Shown: positions 14,006 through 25,768, numbered from the stretch's first letter. The stretch is DNA of 64,000 nt from Fasciola hepatica (GCA_948099385.1 CANUEZ040000105.1:186001-250000); one strand, 5' to 3'. The notes: generated by a model from the letters alone, not told the origin. A program made the numbers and translations.

Positions 14006-15681
14006 ATGCCACCATCATTTTCTTGGTCCATTGATTATCCCTGTTTGTTTCTAGTATTTCATGTCAATATCAAGGAAAGTTATACTGAGTGAAGTCCAAT
14101 CAAAGTGGTTCCAAACTGTGTTTAGCAGTAAAGGACGACAGCTGAGCAGTGAGACAAAGAAGATCACCAAAATGAGTGATTTTCTGTCCCCATTACCTAA
14201 TTGCACTCATATCTCACGGAAACAAATGTGAACTGAACCAAACCTGTATTCCTTTGGGGTCCACCTGCTGGGTTTATCTGTTTGCATGCAAATTTGAGTT
14301 TCAACAGATTTTATTGGTAACGTAATCGCTCTCATTCACCATGTCTCTATTTGTGCACTGATCCAATTGTATCCGCGACCGGTTCTCTCATCATATCATG
14401 ATGGACTGGATTGCGTGAAGTAATTACTACTGTTACTCTCTCTCTCTCTCCCTCTCAAAATATTCTGCTCTGACCGTTGGTTGATCAAAATGCTCCCAAA
14501 ATACACCAACTTCCCTTGAAAAGCGTTTGACTCACTTCTGCATCACAGTTTCCAGCTTTCGAGCGTCCCTTGTTCGCAAAGCATTTTGAAGCCTTCCTTG
14601 GTTGCATTGTTTTTGTGATCAGTTTGCACACAATTTGAGGTACGATACTGTATTTGTTTTGATAGATTGTCCAAGAGTGCACAATGTAAAGCTAGTTTGT
14701 GTTCCGTGTCATTAGATTCGGAGTTTGATTATCTATGAGTCAGTCAATAATGGAACAACATTCCTGTACACACTTTGTCAGTAGTCGGAAATTTCCCTGG
14801 AAAAAGTCATCACGGAGGCCGAAGTCCACATTCTTCCAAACTACGCACACGGTGTTTGTTAAGAACAACTAATGGCAGTGCCCGGGCATCCTTCATGGCG
14901 GTGTCTTTATGAAGCATGTTGTCGTAAACCAATCAGTTCATCACAAGTTTCAATTCAAATTGGAAATTAGCAGAACACGTACTGCTTCTCCTTAACACAA
15001 AACCGCCAGCAAACTGAAGGTTCAAAAACACAAATATCCGACTTAACCAATCATATTTGCCCACTTTGCTGCATAATCAATAACAAAGCCATATATATTC
15101 AAATATTCCCTGCCTCATACAATATGAAATGTTGATTTTGGATCACACTTGGGTGCAGTTTCCGCACTTGGTCACGGTCAATTTATTCGTTGAGACCGTA
15201 CGATTGAGGAATCAATGACCGGGGATAAACCAGAGGTATGCGAGCAAACACAAGCTTCTGTTTTTGTATTGGCGACATTTTTCTAATTCGGTGATCCAGT
15301 ATTCTAAATGGTTACGGTTCATTGAAGAATTCGCAAATTAATTCACACTTTACCATGATTAATGACGTGTTTTGGATAGTGATGTATCACCGGGTTTGAA
15401 TGTCCTGTCTCCATCCCTGTTTACATATATAGTGAAGCACACCTTGTTAGTTGAGGATTCTCTCATATTCCCACATCACCTTCATGATTCTTCTAACTGA
15501 ATTATCACTCATTTATACCGAAGTACTCATTGGGCTTTGACAACTGAACGAGAGAATGAGAATACTTCAGTCTATTGGACTCACAAATTTTGCCCAGATC
15601 TACCAAAACTAAGACAAAACGGCGTATGGATGCAGTGGTTTTACCAAAATACAGGAACTAGGGCTAACGATGTGAGGGTTT

Positions 15682-15754
15682 TGTTGTGTCCACAATCGGT
15701 AGCAGAACACGTAATGGTGGGGTTTCATTTATTTATGCCATTGTGAACACAAAA
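15682..15754 (-). repeat. TRIM left terminal repeat (3' LTR)
   Basis: It begins tgttgtgtccacaatcgg and ends gtgaacacaaaa. It matches 17396-17468 with only a few differences around the middle. Confidence 0.85.
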
Positions 15755-16039
15755 CCCGGCCGTAGCCGGCGACTAAGCGACAAACAAGCAAGTGAGTTGG
15801 CATAAAGAAATAAACTACTTGTGCCGTCACGCGCAGCAGAGGAAGACCAATCAGTACACAGCAAAATCGATAGGTCAACACTGCTGGCGCTAAAGCATGG
15901 TTAACGATCAAGGCAAATTGAGAGTATGTCCATTCATGAGAGGAATATTTATCGGTTGTCCGCGTAGTGTGCGAGATCCTAACCAGACACAACATCACCT
16001 CTCCTTCCCCCAAGGAAAAAGATCCAAGGCTTGCAACGG

Positions 16040-16960
16040 ATCAAAGTATTCGTAGTATTACCAGTGACGGTTGTATCAGTAGTACCTTCATTAGAAGCAG
16101 TTGTCGTGGTAGTATCCAAAGCAGTAGTATCATCAACAACATTGTTCGAAGTCGTAGTATCAGGAACTATGTTCACAGCAGTAGCAGTATCCGCAGTAGA
16201 AGTAGTAGTATTTGTAACAGTAGTTCTTCATAGCAGCATTCGTAGTAGTAATTGTATCAGTAGCAGTAGTAGTAACAGGAACCGTATTCGCAGTAGAATT
16301 CACAGAAACTCCGGCCACAGCATTAGTTACAATAGCAGCAGCAGTTGTTGTTATACGCATGTGACGATACAAAACACTGAATAAACCAGCGCCAGTATAA
16401 CTGAGGAAGCACATAGGACATACTCGAGCAAGAATGGTGGAAAATTGGGCAAAACGTTAAACGAGAACAAAAACTGCATCAACGAAATGATGGCTGGGAA
16501 ATGAAATGCGGTACCAACAGAAGTAGATGTAGTATTGTTCACCGTAGCAGTGGCAGTAGTAGTAGTGGCATTGCTATTATCAAAAGCAGTAGCATGAATT
16601 ACACTGGTAGTCATTGCAGTAGCAGAGCAGCGGTAATCATCATAATAACAGGTCATAACGGCAATCGCGGTAGTTCCAGCAAGGGTAGTAGTAGCAACAA
16701 CAACAGTAACAGTAGTCGTAGAACAGACACAGTAACCATAGTAGTAGCAGTAGCAGTAACGGTAGTTGTACAGTCAGAACCAGTAACCAGAATAGCAGCA
16801 TCAGTAGTAGTAACGGTAATCGTAGCAGAAATTGTAGTAACAGTTTCAGGACACAATACTCGGCAGTAGTAACGGGCACAGCAGTCGCAGTAGTAGTAAC
16901 TATAACAGTAACTGCAGCGGTACTCATGTTCGCGGTGGTAGCAGTCATGGCAGTATCAGT
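16040..16960. repeat. Imperfect GTA/GCA triplet tract
   Basis: About 900 bp is built from gta, gca, aca and gtt triplets such as gtagtagcagtagtagta, with no fixed higher-order unit seen. It opens long frames on both strands reading poly-Ser, poly-Val/Thr or poly-Leu, which are artefacts of composition. It makes up most of the interior of the TRIM-like element. Confidence 0.85.
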
Positions 16961-17372
16961 AGCAACAGTAATAGTACGCACGGAAGGGCACAAAGCAAGG
17001 TAATTATCTAGGTCCGATTGTAACAAAGGATGCAAACAGGACACATGCGAGCGAAAAAGATAAAACACTTGTTAAGCAATCAACAACAAAAACGAAAAAA
17101 CGTCAATAATGAGCAAACTCGCCGGAAGCGAAAATGCAGTAAACTGTTTCAAATAGTTCACGTATGTGTGTGTCAACAAATGTTCCGGTCCTTTGAATTT
17201 CACCATTTAAATCCGTAAACTCGATACCATCCACCTGACTCCGGAGATAACCTTGCCAGACGGTCTTCAAAGCACTCCCGCAAAGTTCCGAAGTGTAAAT
17301 CTGAAGGGTTTTCTGTGAATGGTGAATCACTCATAATTATTTCTCTGGCACTATGCACAAATCCACGACACG

Positions 17373-17393
17373 GGTTCAATGCCCGCGACGCCA
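17373..17393 (-). other. Primer-binding site of TRIM
   Basis: Read on the minus strand it starts TGGCGTCGCGGGC and continues to GAACC, two bases inside the terminal repeat. The plus-strand form resembles a tRNA 3' end: a TTCAA T-loop core and a terminal CCA. Confidence 0.65.
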
Positions 17394-17395
17394 AA

Positions 17396-17468
17396 TGTTG
17401 TGTCCACAATCGGTAGCAGAACACGTAATGGTGGCGTTGCATTTATTTATGCCATTGTGAACACAAAA
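17396..17468 (-). repeat. TRIM right terminal repeat (5' LTR)
   Basis: It is the second copy of the 73-bp repeat, followed immediately by the ggttt duplication at 17469-17473. Confidence 0.85.
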
Positions 17469-19964
17469 GGTTTCATTGTGACTTTTTCTGTTGTTAGACG
17501 CTTTAACCACTAAGATACCTTCATTGATTGTTCAAGAGCACGGAGACGTTATGGGCGATGAGGGTAATTCCAAATCATGGGAAAAACATAAGGCACCTTC
17601 GTGACGACAGCAAAAGTGGTAATGATTTATCAGTACCAGAGGGGTTCGCTAAATGAGTCTCCGTCGTTGACTGATTGCGAACACCACATTGTGTCTATGC
17701 AGAATGGTTTTTCAACACAGGGGGTATCATTTGTTCGTATGTGTGTTAGTTTAACACATTGATCCTCACAACGAGTGCCGTCAACTGATAATTCAGTCGT
17801 ACGCAAGTAGTTTGAATTCCGACACCATGAGCCACCTAGGAGAGCTACAGAAATCCGTGGTTTTCCGACTCTGTAATGCGTCTAATCCATTTGTAAAGTA
17901 CATTATTCGCCTCTCCAAGGAAAAATACCTTGAATTAGAAGCTTATGGGCTAGAAGTATTCCACGTTTATATAGCTATTATTGTTCACTAAAATGAGAGC
18001 AATAAGAGTGCACCCATGCAAACTGTCAAAATTCATGCGTTTCGCACCCGATAGTGGGATGTATTTTGACATAGTTGTATTTCCGAGTCGCACTAGTGAC
18101 TGAAGACAGAAGAAAATGGTTCGTCCGTAAAATATTCCCTTGATCGGAAGCAGGGTTCAGTAATTCGGTGAACACGGATCTCTGTTTCCGTAGTTCTCAA
18201 GCAGGTACAGTCGCGACACTATGGCTCTCGTTGTCAGGAATCAACGTAATAGTGAGCCAAGTGCACAATACTGGTGAATTTTGTGGTTGATCTATCCTTA
18301 AAAATACAAAAGAGAGGCTTGGGCTTTTAATTTTATGCCGCACATCAATACAAGGAAGTCCTAATGTGAGCGAAATAGAAAATGCTTGTATATTCTACTG
18401 ACCTGAAGGAAAGTACCGAAATTTACGACTTTCTTTATCTGACATTTCACAACTATAGCAGAGGAAGCTTTAATTAAAGTATGCTTCGAACAGTAGTATC
18501 CATTGGCAATACGTAACCCAGTATCTTAGAAACATCTTCTCTTGAAAAGTAAAGGCAGCATTAAAGAGCAGTTTTCGGTTGAGGAAAGTAAAGGTTTCAA
18601 TTTGATTTATCCTGGAAGGTTCGAATATAATACTGGTTGGTATGGTTCGTTGGACTCTTCATAACGAATTGTAATTCAGTGCAGAATAAACAAACCTTCA
18701 AGGCTGTTTGGAATAATTTGGCTGTCAATCTATCAGAAACTTATTCTGAGACTTTATGCATGATGTGTGCTGTACACGGTATCAAACGTTGCTGAAGGTC
18801 TATCAATTTCCAACTAACAGAGGCTTTCCTAAGGCTGGAAGTAGCACTTCTAGCCACTGGAGACGACTAAAGTAAGTGAACTGAGGTATTGCAACGGATT
18901 ATTGTGAAAATTGATCTAAACCTTTCTGGTAACCCATTTCTGGCAGACAGTCCTTATCGAAATCCTACCGACGGTGTCGAAGGCAGTGAAAATGCCCGAG
19001 AATACGATAACGGCTGGTCTTCTAAATGTATGGCGTTGTTTTAGTAGCTATCGGGTGGTGGCTATTCGATAAACATATCAACGACCGAAGCGAAACTTAT
19101 CCAGCCGCTTTCTAGTGGGCTCTTCACATGTTGGCTTCATCTTGCAAATTCTGATAGAAGAGAGAAGTCTCAACGCTGAAGAGACTGAGTATTTTTCTGT
19201 CCAAAAAGCCTTTTTGATTTGATGACCTATTAAGGATTCGTCGGTGCTCGTTTGCAGTATGAACTGTGCACCTAAGCAGCTCGTTTTCCGCATGTTGTGT
19301 GGAATTGTGAAGAGTGTCCTTAGTCTACACATGTATCCGTTCTAGGGGCTAGAATTGGTTGTTCTCTATATCATGCTCATTCAGGGTATTTGGTCTCAAA
19401 ACTTGTACGGGAATGCATCCCCATCATAACAATTCTCAACAACACTCTTGTCTCGCTCCCACAATGATGCAATCAAACCCATCGAATATATGGATTACCT
19501 AATCACTGTTTACAAGCACTCTGATGCGCCCGAAATTACTCGAATGCGTGTTCCAGTCAGTACTTCTTCTTTTACAAACGTTATTAGAATGTTTTACCCA
19601 TCTTGGCATTCCATAAGCTCTTGTTTCAACGAATGGCACAACATTTGTTTCTTCACAGTTTGCAGTGTTCTGTGTTTCAAAAGTCATTCATCACCTTTGC
19701 TCTCCAGTGCATCAGCCCAAATCGATTTGTGTAGCAGAACGGTTTGTTGACGTGAATAAGCGTTCCATGATCAGATCACAATGAAAAAGTGTGAACTACG
19801 AAATCCAACTGACGATTTCCTCTTTATATATCGCTCGAAATCCGTTTCACTTACATGAGTGCATACGTTTTCAGCTGAACCGCCTTTAGATCGTTGAATA
19901 AGACTACCGTTAGATACCATCATACCGGTCACTCGAGATACTCTTCAACCACAAACATATACAC
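17469..19964. other. No gene assigned
   Basis: Short frames only. Two are noted without splice support: 19078-19332 (-), with a Lys/Arg-rich end, and 19448-19750 (+), 100 codons. No repeat was recognised. Confidence 0.45.
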
Positions 19965-20691
19965 ATGTCGACAGTAAAATATTTCAATCAGAAGATCATG
20001 TCCGCGTACTCATTTTCTGAGACAGTTCAGATAGCTGGATTCCCAGATGGATTGCAAAACGAAATGGAACAATTACGTATACGTTATAGGTGAGCGCTTT
20101 CCTCTTGGCCAGGCATGTTCACCATTTCAGACCTACAGACATGCCATACATAGCAACCGGAATTTGTGATTCCCGACTGGTGGACGTACTCATGGATCAT
20201 TCAGATGTCAGGACAAGCCCGGAAGATGTCCTATCCCCAATCAGTTACCTGACTAATTGGACCGGCGAAACTCAGAATGAGTTCCAGAATCGAACTTTGG
20301 AGAAGAATGTTGCTCCCATTGGTGCACACCGTCGAAGGAGACTGATGCACTGAGATCGCAAATCATTCTTTTTTGCACCACCACTGATGTTCGTTCACGC
20401 TCATCTGCCTGCACATGGCTGGTCAGGCTTTTCTCTCTCAAGGCATGCATCATACTCGAACCTACATGGTCGGTTACCCGGATGCCCCTAAGTATCACTG
20501 GTGTTCTTCAACATGCTGCACTTTCTCCGTATAAATAGTGTGGAATATCTCAACGAAACTTTAGAAGAGAAATTAAACTGCTCGGTTCATATGAAAATCA
20601 CCGTCAGAAGGCTGTGTCCGTAGTCCTTTCAAATTTGCGACATTCGATAACTCAGTTCTTCACAGACTATCTTCTCCTCTTTGTTAGGCCA
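19965..20691 (+). CDS. Putative gene with 41-bp intron, function unknown
   Basis: The first exon runs to 20089 and ends at donor gtgagcg; an ATG lies in frame at 19965, or an acceptor at tttcaatcag could open the exon. A 41-bp intron (20090-20130) ends accatttcag. The second exon (20131-20353) continues in phase to a TGA. The joined protein reads SETVQIAGFPDGLQNEMEQL, RIRYRPTDMPYIATG, then DVLSPISYLTNWTGETQ and an Arg-rich end. A further exon-like block, 20565-20691, has acceptor aaactttag and donor gtaagtattt and encodes REIKLLGSYENHRQK and FFTDYLLLFVRP. It may belong to the same gene if the second exon is spliced before its stop, or to the next gene. AATAAA occurs at about 20944. No domain is recognised. 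Confidence 0.5.
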
Positions 20692-22926
20692 GTAAGTATT
20701 TCCCATGATTCCATATTTTTTTTTCTGGATATATAACTGGTGTATCGTAGAAGGACTGAAACCATCTTCATCATTTTTGTTTCCTCTGAAGCACTAAAAG
20801 ACCTCATGTCGTGTTTAGACAATATTACAACAACGTATAACACCAAGCATTGTATTTACAGAAGAGATGTTCGTTGACATTTCACACCCACTGCATTGCG
20901 ACCTCTTTAGGCCAATCCAACAGCTGGACCAGTTTCGTATATTGAATAAATTCTTTGGGTTTATTGGTTAATTCAAATTCGGTGCTAGTCCTTCATTAAA
21001 TGGAGTTTCCTCCCATCGGTGAAGGCATTAGTGGAAACATGACTGAAGTTGCTTACAATGATTGAAAAATTGTATCCAACAGTGAAAGTATTGAAGGTAA
21101 AATTGGAGTCAAATGAATATGAATTAGTCTTATGTTTGCATACTGATCAGAATTTGTTGTGAACAAAGAACATCTATTGGAACTGAACAATGACGAGACG
21201 AGCATCCACCCTTCATAAGCGTAGGTCAGTGGGACCAGTCAGCCGGGAACATATTCTGCGTTGAAAGAAAATTCTTCATATATATATATATGATTGGATG
21301 AACATGACTAACTGGAAACTCTGACCCTGGATAGTGGTGGACAGTGGTCAAGGCCAATCAATTCATTTAATTTGATGATGTGGCGAATACCACGCAAAAG
21401 GAGCGCAGTATGAGAGAGTTTGCACGTTGTTCGTATACTAAAGCGTACACGATTGAATACACTATCCTTTTCATTTTGCTGAACTCATGTCGTAATATCA
21501 ATGAGAATAAAGCAGAATACGAAAGGATATTGGTACAATCTCAAGGATCGGTCGCATAAACGATGGTTGCCTTTGCATCGGATTCGATCAAAAAATGAAT
21601 ACGGAAAGTTTTGGTTCAATCTCAAATGTAACTTGGGCAATTACCAGCCAGACATTCTTGAACCCAGCCAAATTCGGTAAGTAAGATAGCCCAAACAAAT
21701 CCAAAGTGTAAAGCAGTGGAAGAGATGTAGCAAACTGATTTCAAGTTCCGCTTCTTGAGAAAATTACTGTCTGGTTCTACATAATTTTCATCGACAAGAG
21801 TGTCGCCGATTGCATCCGTAATCAAACTAAATCGTTGTCTAGTTTAATCGAGATCTATTTTAAACGCAATTCAAGCAATATTCATTTTGTGCAACAAAGC
21901 TTCGCTCCTCATCATGATCATTATCTATTGTTAAGCTCAGGAAATACATAGAGCACATTTGACGGCAAAACCTTTCATTTTGTCCATTACAAATCCTTCT
22001 ACTACATTATCTCACGTTCTGTATCTTGACTATCCAAAGCTGTCAGTGTGGTTAGACTACTCCATACTGTCTGCTGTGAAATACATCGTACTCATTGTGC
22101 TGACGTACTTTACATTGTCACCATGTTCTCAATACCTATCGTCGTGCTTGTTCTTTCCAGTAATTTCGATTTTGCAGTCATACGTCAGCGTCGGTTAGAA
22201 TAGAATAGATATGGACAGACCGATGCAACCTTTCAGCTTCATTGATGTTTCACATTCGATGTGCACTCATTTATGTCTGAACGCTAATTATTTCAATTAT
22301 TGAATCTGTCAATACCAATCTTCCATATCTCAAAAAGGGAAAAATAAAGTCAAAAAGTGTTTCGAGCATTGTAATTACATTATTCAGGTAACCCGGCCAT
22401 TGTCGAACGGTTTTCATCGTGGACTTTGAATAATAAATATCCAGTGTTCGATTCCCACTAACATCGATCACACCCTCATTTCATAACCTTTGGTCGATTG
22501 CTGATCCTTCCAGAACTGTTAGACGCTGCCATATAAAAGATACAAGAAGTAACGGAAAGAATTTCAATAGATCATATTGGAGCAATCTTAAGATGATGTC
22601 TAAATTACTATGGCTAACATTGCGGTTCACTCTCGATGGCCGATAGGTGAGAGCAATAACTGTTACCCACATTCTGTAAAACAGTCTTAGTGGGATGTGA
22701 ATGTTGGCAAATACGTAAAATGCTCACAACAAAATATGGAGAGAAAAACAGACCAACGGTTGATACACTGAGCTGAATTAATTAAACGAACCAATTTGGA
22801 TTCATTTTCAAGCATTCATATCCATGCCACCATATCATAAAATATTAGCACAAGTTAGCAGATTGGACCAATTAGTCAAACAGGAAGTGACGAAGAATAA
22901 CGGTGACAAAAAATGGAGAAAAACAA
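20692..22926. other. No gene assigned
   Basis: It holds a short TA run at 21279-21291 and a hydrophobic 79-codon frame at 21959-22198 (+), which is Leu/Ser/Tyr-rich and without splice support. A minus-strand frame at 22271-22471 is also unsupported. Confidence 0.45.
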
Positions 22927-23166
22927 TCACTTGTAATCTAGGCTTATATCAAAACCGGACATGAGTTGTTTCTCACCTTTCTGTTGGTTCCCATATATTT
23001 TGTCACCTGTTTTATGGTGGTTGATGGGCCAAGGCAGCTTAAAAGCACACAAATTATTTTCCAGCCGATAGAGGGGGTTGTGGAGGCGGATGCCAACCGC
23101 CCCAGCTACGGCTAATATGCAACCGTATTCTCTACCACTACATTCACGTCTAGTTTGTCCAATCAC
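22927..23166 (-). pseudogene. Penelope-like element remnant, GIY-YIG region
   Basis: The minus-strand frame contains IGQTRRECSGRE, which resembles the YIG-x-T-x-R core of the GIY-YIG endonuclease. It then passes directly to GAVGIRLHNPLYR and AFKLPWP. The same closing pattern, acidic-x-AxGIR then LxLPWP, occurs at the end of the fragment at 38.2-38.8 kb. The roughly 60 residues that should lie between the YIG core and the AxGIR block are missing, so this is an internally deleted copy. No reverse transcriptase was found upstream. Confidence 0.6.
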
Positions 23167-24365
23167 TCAACATGTAGTAGTGTATTGTGATGTAATGGCA
23201 TAAGTAGGAATCAGTGAAAACAACTTTGCCCGCTAAACTGCGTTCTCTCAGTATGTTAATTGTTAATTTTTGACACAATATAAACTGATCGTGATTTCGA
23301 AATACATAGTTTCCATCTCCCATCTGGTCACTTCAGGACACTTTTATGACGAATCAGATTTGTTCAATATACTGATTTAAAAATGTCCATTGTACACATC
23401 CTCGCTGAGTGCTGAACATGCAATCTCCTGTGACGGAGCCTCGATGTTTCTTGATGTTGTTCCTTGAGTAATTCGCACTGGAATACCGTATTTTACCTCT
23501 CAATGAACGTAATACTATTCGTGTTTCCGTGTCTTTACCGGTGGTATACTCAATCACAGGAGTTTGCCACTATAGACCATGAGCGATCGCGAATTTCGAA
23601 GCCTCCAATCGGTTCACTTGGTTATTTGGCAATCGTAGCCTAGAGTAAAATAACTAACCCTTCTCTTATCTATCATACCCATACACGGTCACTTATCCTG
23701 CTAGTTTTGCGATCACATTTAGGTCATCTCATGGCTTTGTGCGAGTCCCGTGAACGGCTGCTCACACGATCCAGAAATTTTCCACATCAATCTCTAAGCC
23801 ATCAGCTGAATGGGTGCTTCAACATCCATATAATTCCTGACGAAGAAATTTGAGATAATCTATCCAGGGAATACAAATTCATATGCAAGCGGAACACAGT
23901 GTGTGATCAAGTCCGGAGACGATTTGTCTAGTGTGCAACAAAAGGCGATGGTACTGGTCTCATTCCCTTCATCTTTAAATTATACCAAAATATTGGAGAG
24001 CCTTTGCGATACAGGATACAGCGTTTAGTGCTAATAGACTATTTGCATGAAGTAAATTTTTCTAATGGATTTGTAATTGTAATGTGCTGATTGCTAGAAG
24101 AGAATCCGAAAATCAATTTGATTGTTATAATGATAAATACGATCTTAAGAAGCTCGTACACGACTGAAATCTTGTGGTAGTTGAGTATCGGTGCCCCAAT
24201 AGAAGCTTCGTATATTTTGGTAATGCATCATTTTGGTGGCACTCGAATCTAACAAAAGGCACGCATTTGAATGCTTACACCTGAAATCTCTACCGAATCA
24301 ACTGATTTTTATCAGCGTTGTTCGATGGAATATGAGTTGACTGACCTTACTCATGAACGTACAAC
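23167..24365. other. No gene recognised
   Basis: No frame with splice support and no repeat was seen. Confidence 0.55.
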
Positions 24366-24673
24366 TTAACGGTGTTTGAAGCGTATGACTTTTGCAAACC
24401 CATGCACATGAAGCCATTCAAAGTTTTCAATCACAAAACCATCACACTCGAATCTCAGAGGGTATTTGAAAATAGAATAAAGAATATTTGGAGTTTTTAT
24501 GACGACGATATTTTTCAACTCAATTACGATTCTCCTATTGTTTGGTAAAGTTGTAGCTAAGTTGTGTGGGAAAATGCAATATATTACAAATGATAGAGGG
24601 GAAACACCATTTATCAGAAAATATTTTTCGGGTTGAAATAATAGGAACATGAAACAGTGTGAAAATATTGCTT
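24366..24673 (-). CDS. Putative two-exon gene end, function unknown
   Basis: Exon 24673-24608 follows acceptor tttagatcag and ends at donor gtgttt. After a 73-bp intron ending accaaacaatag, exon 24534-24366 runs to a TAA stop. Phase is kept. The joined frame reads HVPIISTRKIFSDKW, RIVIELKNIVVIKTPN, then FKYPLRFECDGFVIENFEWL and a basic end. The protein alternates aromatic and branched residues as beta-rich proteins do, but no family is recognised. The intron is very T-rich on the coding strand, as expected. Confidence 0.45.
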
Positions 24674-24970
24674 CTGATCTAAAAAGGTTCTTTATTGTGA
24701 GAAACCGTAACTATGGGGTATACCAAACAATATGGTGAAAAACCTGAATAAATAGCTCAATTTAACAGAGCCGTGCACGAAAAACCCGAGTAAAATAGCA
24801 TTTGCCGTATTATGTGCTCGATAGCACGCCACCCTCTCCACACTATTGATCCCTGCTCTGTTGGCATTCTATCATGGATTTCCTTTTGTACTAAACGGAC
24901 TCCACCAGTTGAGTGCATTTGGCATGTTTTCAATGTATTGATGTTTGGCAGATTTTGACAATGTTTTGAG

Positions 24971-25245
24971 GTGTTCCAAATGTGAAAAGTCTTTGTCCCC
25001 GGCGGGATTCGAACCCACGCATGGTCACCACACTTGGTTTAGTACCGCGAGTGCTGTGTGGTGCATACGATGTGCTACTCTTATTTGGGAGGGTATACTG
25101 TGTGATCCGTATGCAGAAAGTCGAAGGTCTTTCGGCGCGGCCTCGTAGCTCAGCTGGTAGAGCACTCGCGGTACTGAGGCGAAGGTGGTGACCAGCCGTG
25201 GGTCCGAATCCCGCCGGGGGCAATGACTTTTCACATTTGGATCAC
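24971..25245. mobile_element. Inverted pair of tRNA-derived SINE halves
   Basis: Arms 24971-25056 and 25161-25245 are inverted copies of each other with scattered differences. The right arm and the bases just before it form a tRNA-like unit (see 25139-25222). The left arm, read on the minus strand, keeps the B box (gggttcgaatcccg) and the same 3' trailer (gacttttcacatttgg) but has lost the A box. Frames translating as CPRRDSNPR arise from the B-box region on both strands and are not proteins. Confidence 0.7.
25139..25222 (+). ncRNA. tRNA-like pol III unit (SINE head)
   Basis: The sequence tagctcagctggtagagc gives a perfect D-arm (gctc/gagc) and an A box. The sequence gtgggtccgaatcccgc gives a T-arm and B box. 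The anticodon region is distorted (a four-pair stem with a nine-base loop) and the acceptor ends do not pair well, so it is a SINE head or a tRNA pseudogene, not a working tRNA. Confidence 0.6.
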
Positions 25246-25440
25246 ATGAAAACATATACAGAGTGTTTTTAAATCATTTCAAGATTTCCACATGAATATT
25301 TATTCGATTTTATACCCCATTTTCTTTTGGAAATCAATATTTATCTTACGGTAGCTGTAACTCGCAAACGTTGTGCACATGTTGCTCAGATTTTTTTATC
25401 CCAATATGAATTCCCAAGTCATCCTTATATAAGGTCAACT

Positions 25441-25444
<4 letters not shown>

Positions 25445-25497
<53 letters not shown>
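25445..25497. repeat. TA microsatellite
   Basis: Uninterrupted TA units. It borders the repeat at 25498-25768. Confidence 0.95.
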
Positions 25498-25499
<2 letters not shown>

Positions 25500-25765
25500 A
25501 TAGTAAGTAGTATGCAAACGTGTGGACAATTTTTCCCTGGAAGCACACGACCGGTTTCGCGGTTGTTGCCGCTCATCAGGTATGCGTACCCGGTACTCCT
25601 CTGCCCACTCGTCCTCATACTTATGCACTCCGATCTTGTATGCTCACAAGGATCTAATTGTAGTCGTCTCTGGTGTGAATGGAGAAATCACATTTGTGAT
25701 TCATTTGTGGGCTCGTCAATGAAGAGTATCCATTCACACTCAAGACGATTCAATTTAGATTCTAG

Positions 25766-25768
<3 letters not shown>
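25498..25768. repeat. 270-bp dispersed repeat between two TA runs
   Basis: The block containing accggtttcgcggttgttgc and gccgctcatcaggtatgcgt recurs in diverged form twice inside the foldback at 3.1-3.4 kb. On the minus strand it opens EDEWAEEYRVRIPDERQQ, which is a translation of the repeat. A near-palindrome aatcaca/tgtgatt at about 25686-25700 parallels the hairpin at 3303-3319. TA arrays flank it on both sides. Confidence 0.7.

Larger units (their letters stand above)
12012..15681. other. Mostly unassigned; one long open frame
   Basis: It contains a C15 tract (13063-13077), a CT-rich stretch near 14437-14456 and the open frame listed at 13646-14005. Minus-strand frames at 12899-13316 are broken by the C tract. 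Decayed transposon sequence is suspected because frames run on both strands, but no diagnostic motif was found. Confidence 0.45.
15682..17468 (-). mobile_element. TRIM-like non-autonomous LTR element
   Basis: Direct terminal repeats of 73 bp (15682-15754 and 17396-17468) bound a 1.79 kb element. The 5-bp sequence ggttt occurs directly before the first repeat (15677-15681) and directly after the second (17469-17473), as a target-site duplication should. Inside the right repeat, two bases in, lies a tRNA-like primer-binding site read on the minus strand (17373-17393), so the element is oriented minus. The interior encodes no gag or pol. It is dominated by imperfect GTA/GCA triplets (16040-16960). 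No strong polypurine tract touches the left repeat; a purine run on the minus strand lies about 250 bp in (near 16000-16025). A terminal-repeat retrotransposon in miniature, moved by enzymes of another element, fits best. Confidence 0.75.

Noticed and set aside
15967..17068. Long Ser-, Val/Thr- and Leu-rich frames
   Set aside because: They follow from the GTA/GCA triplet composition on both strands and have no start, splice or domain support.
25139..25222. A functional tRNA gene
   Set aside because: The D- and T-arms are good, but the anticodon arm and acceptor stem do not fold properly.
24945..25255. Frames reading CPRRDSNPR on both strands
   Set aside because: They are translations of the pol III B-box region of the SINE pair, a known source of false proteins.
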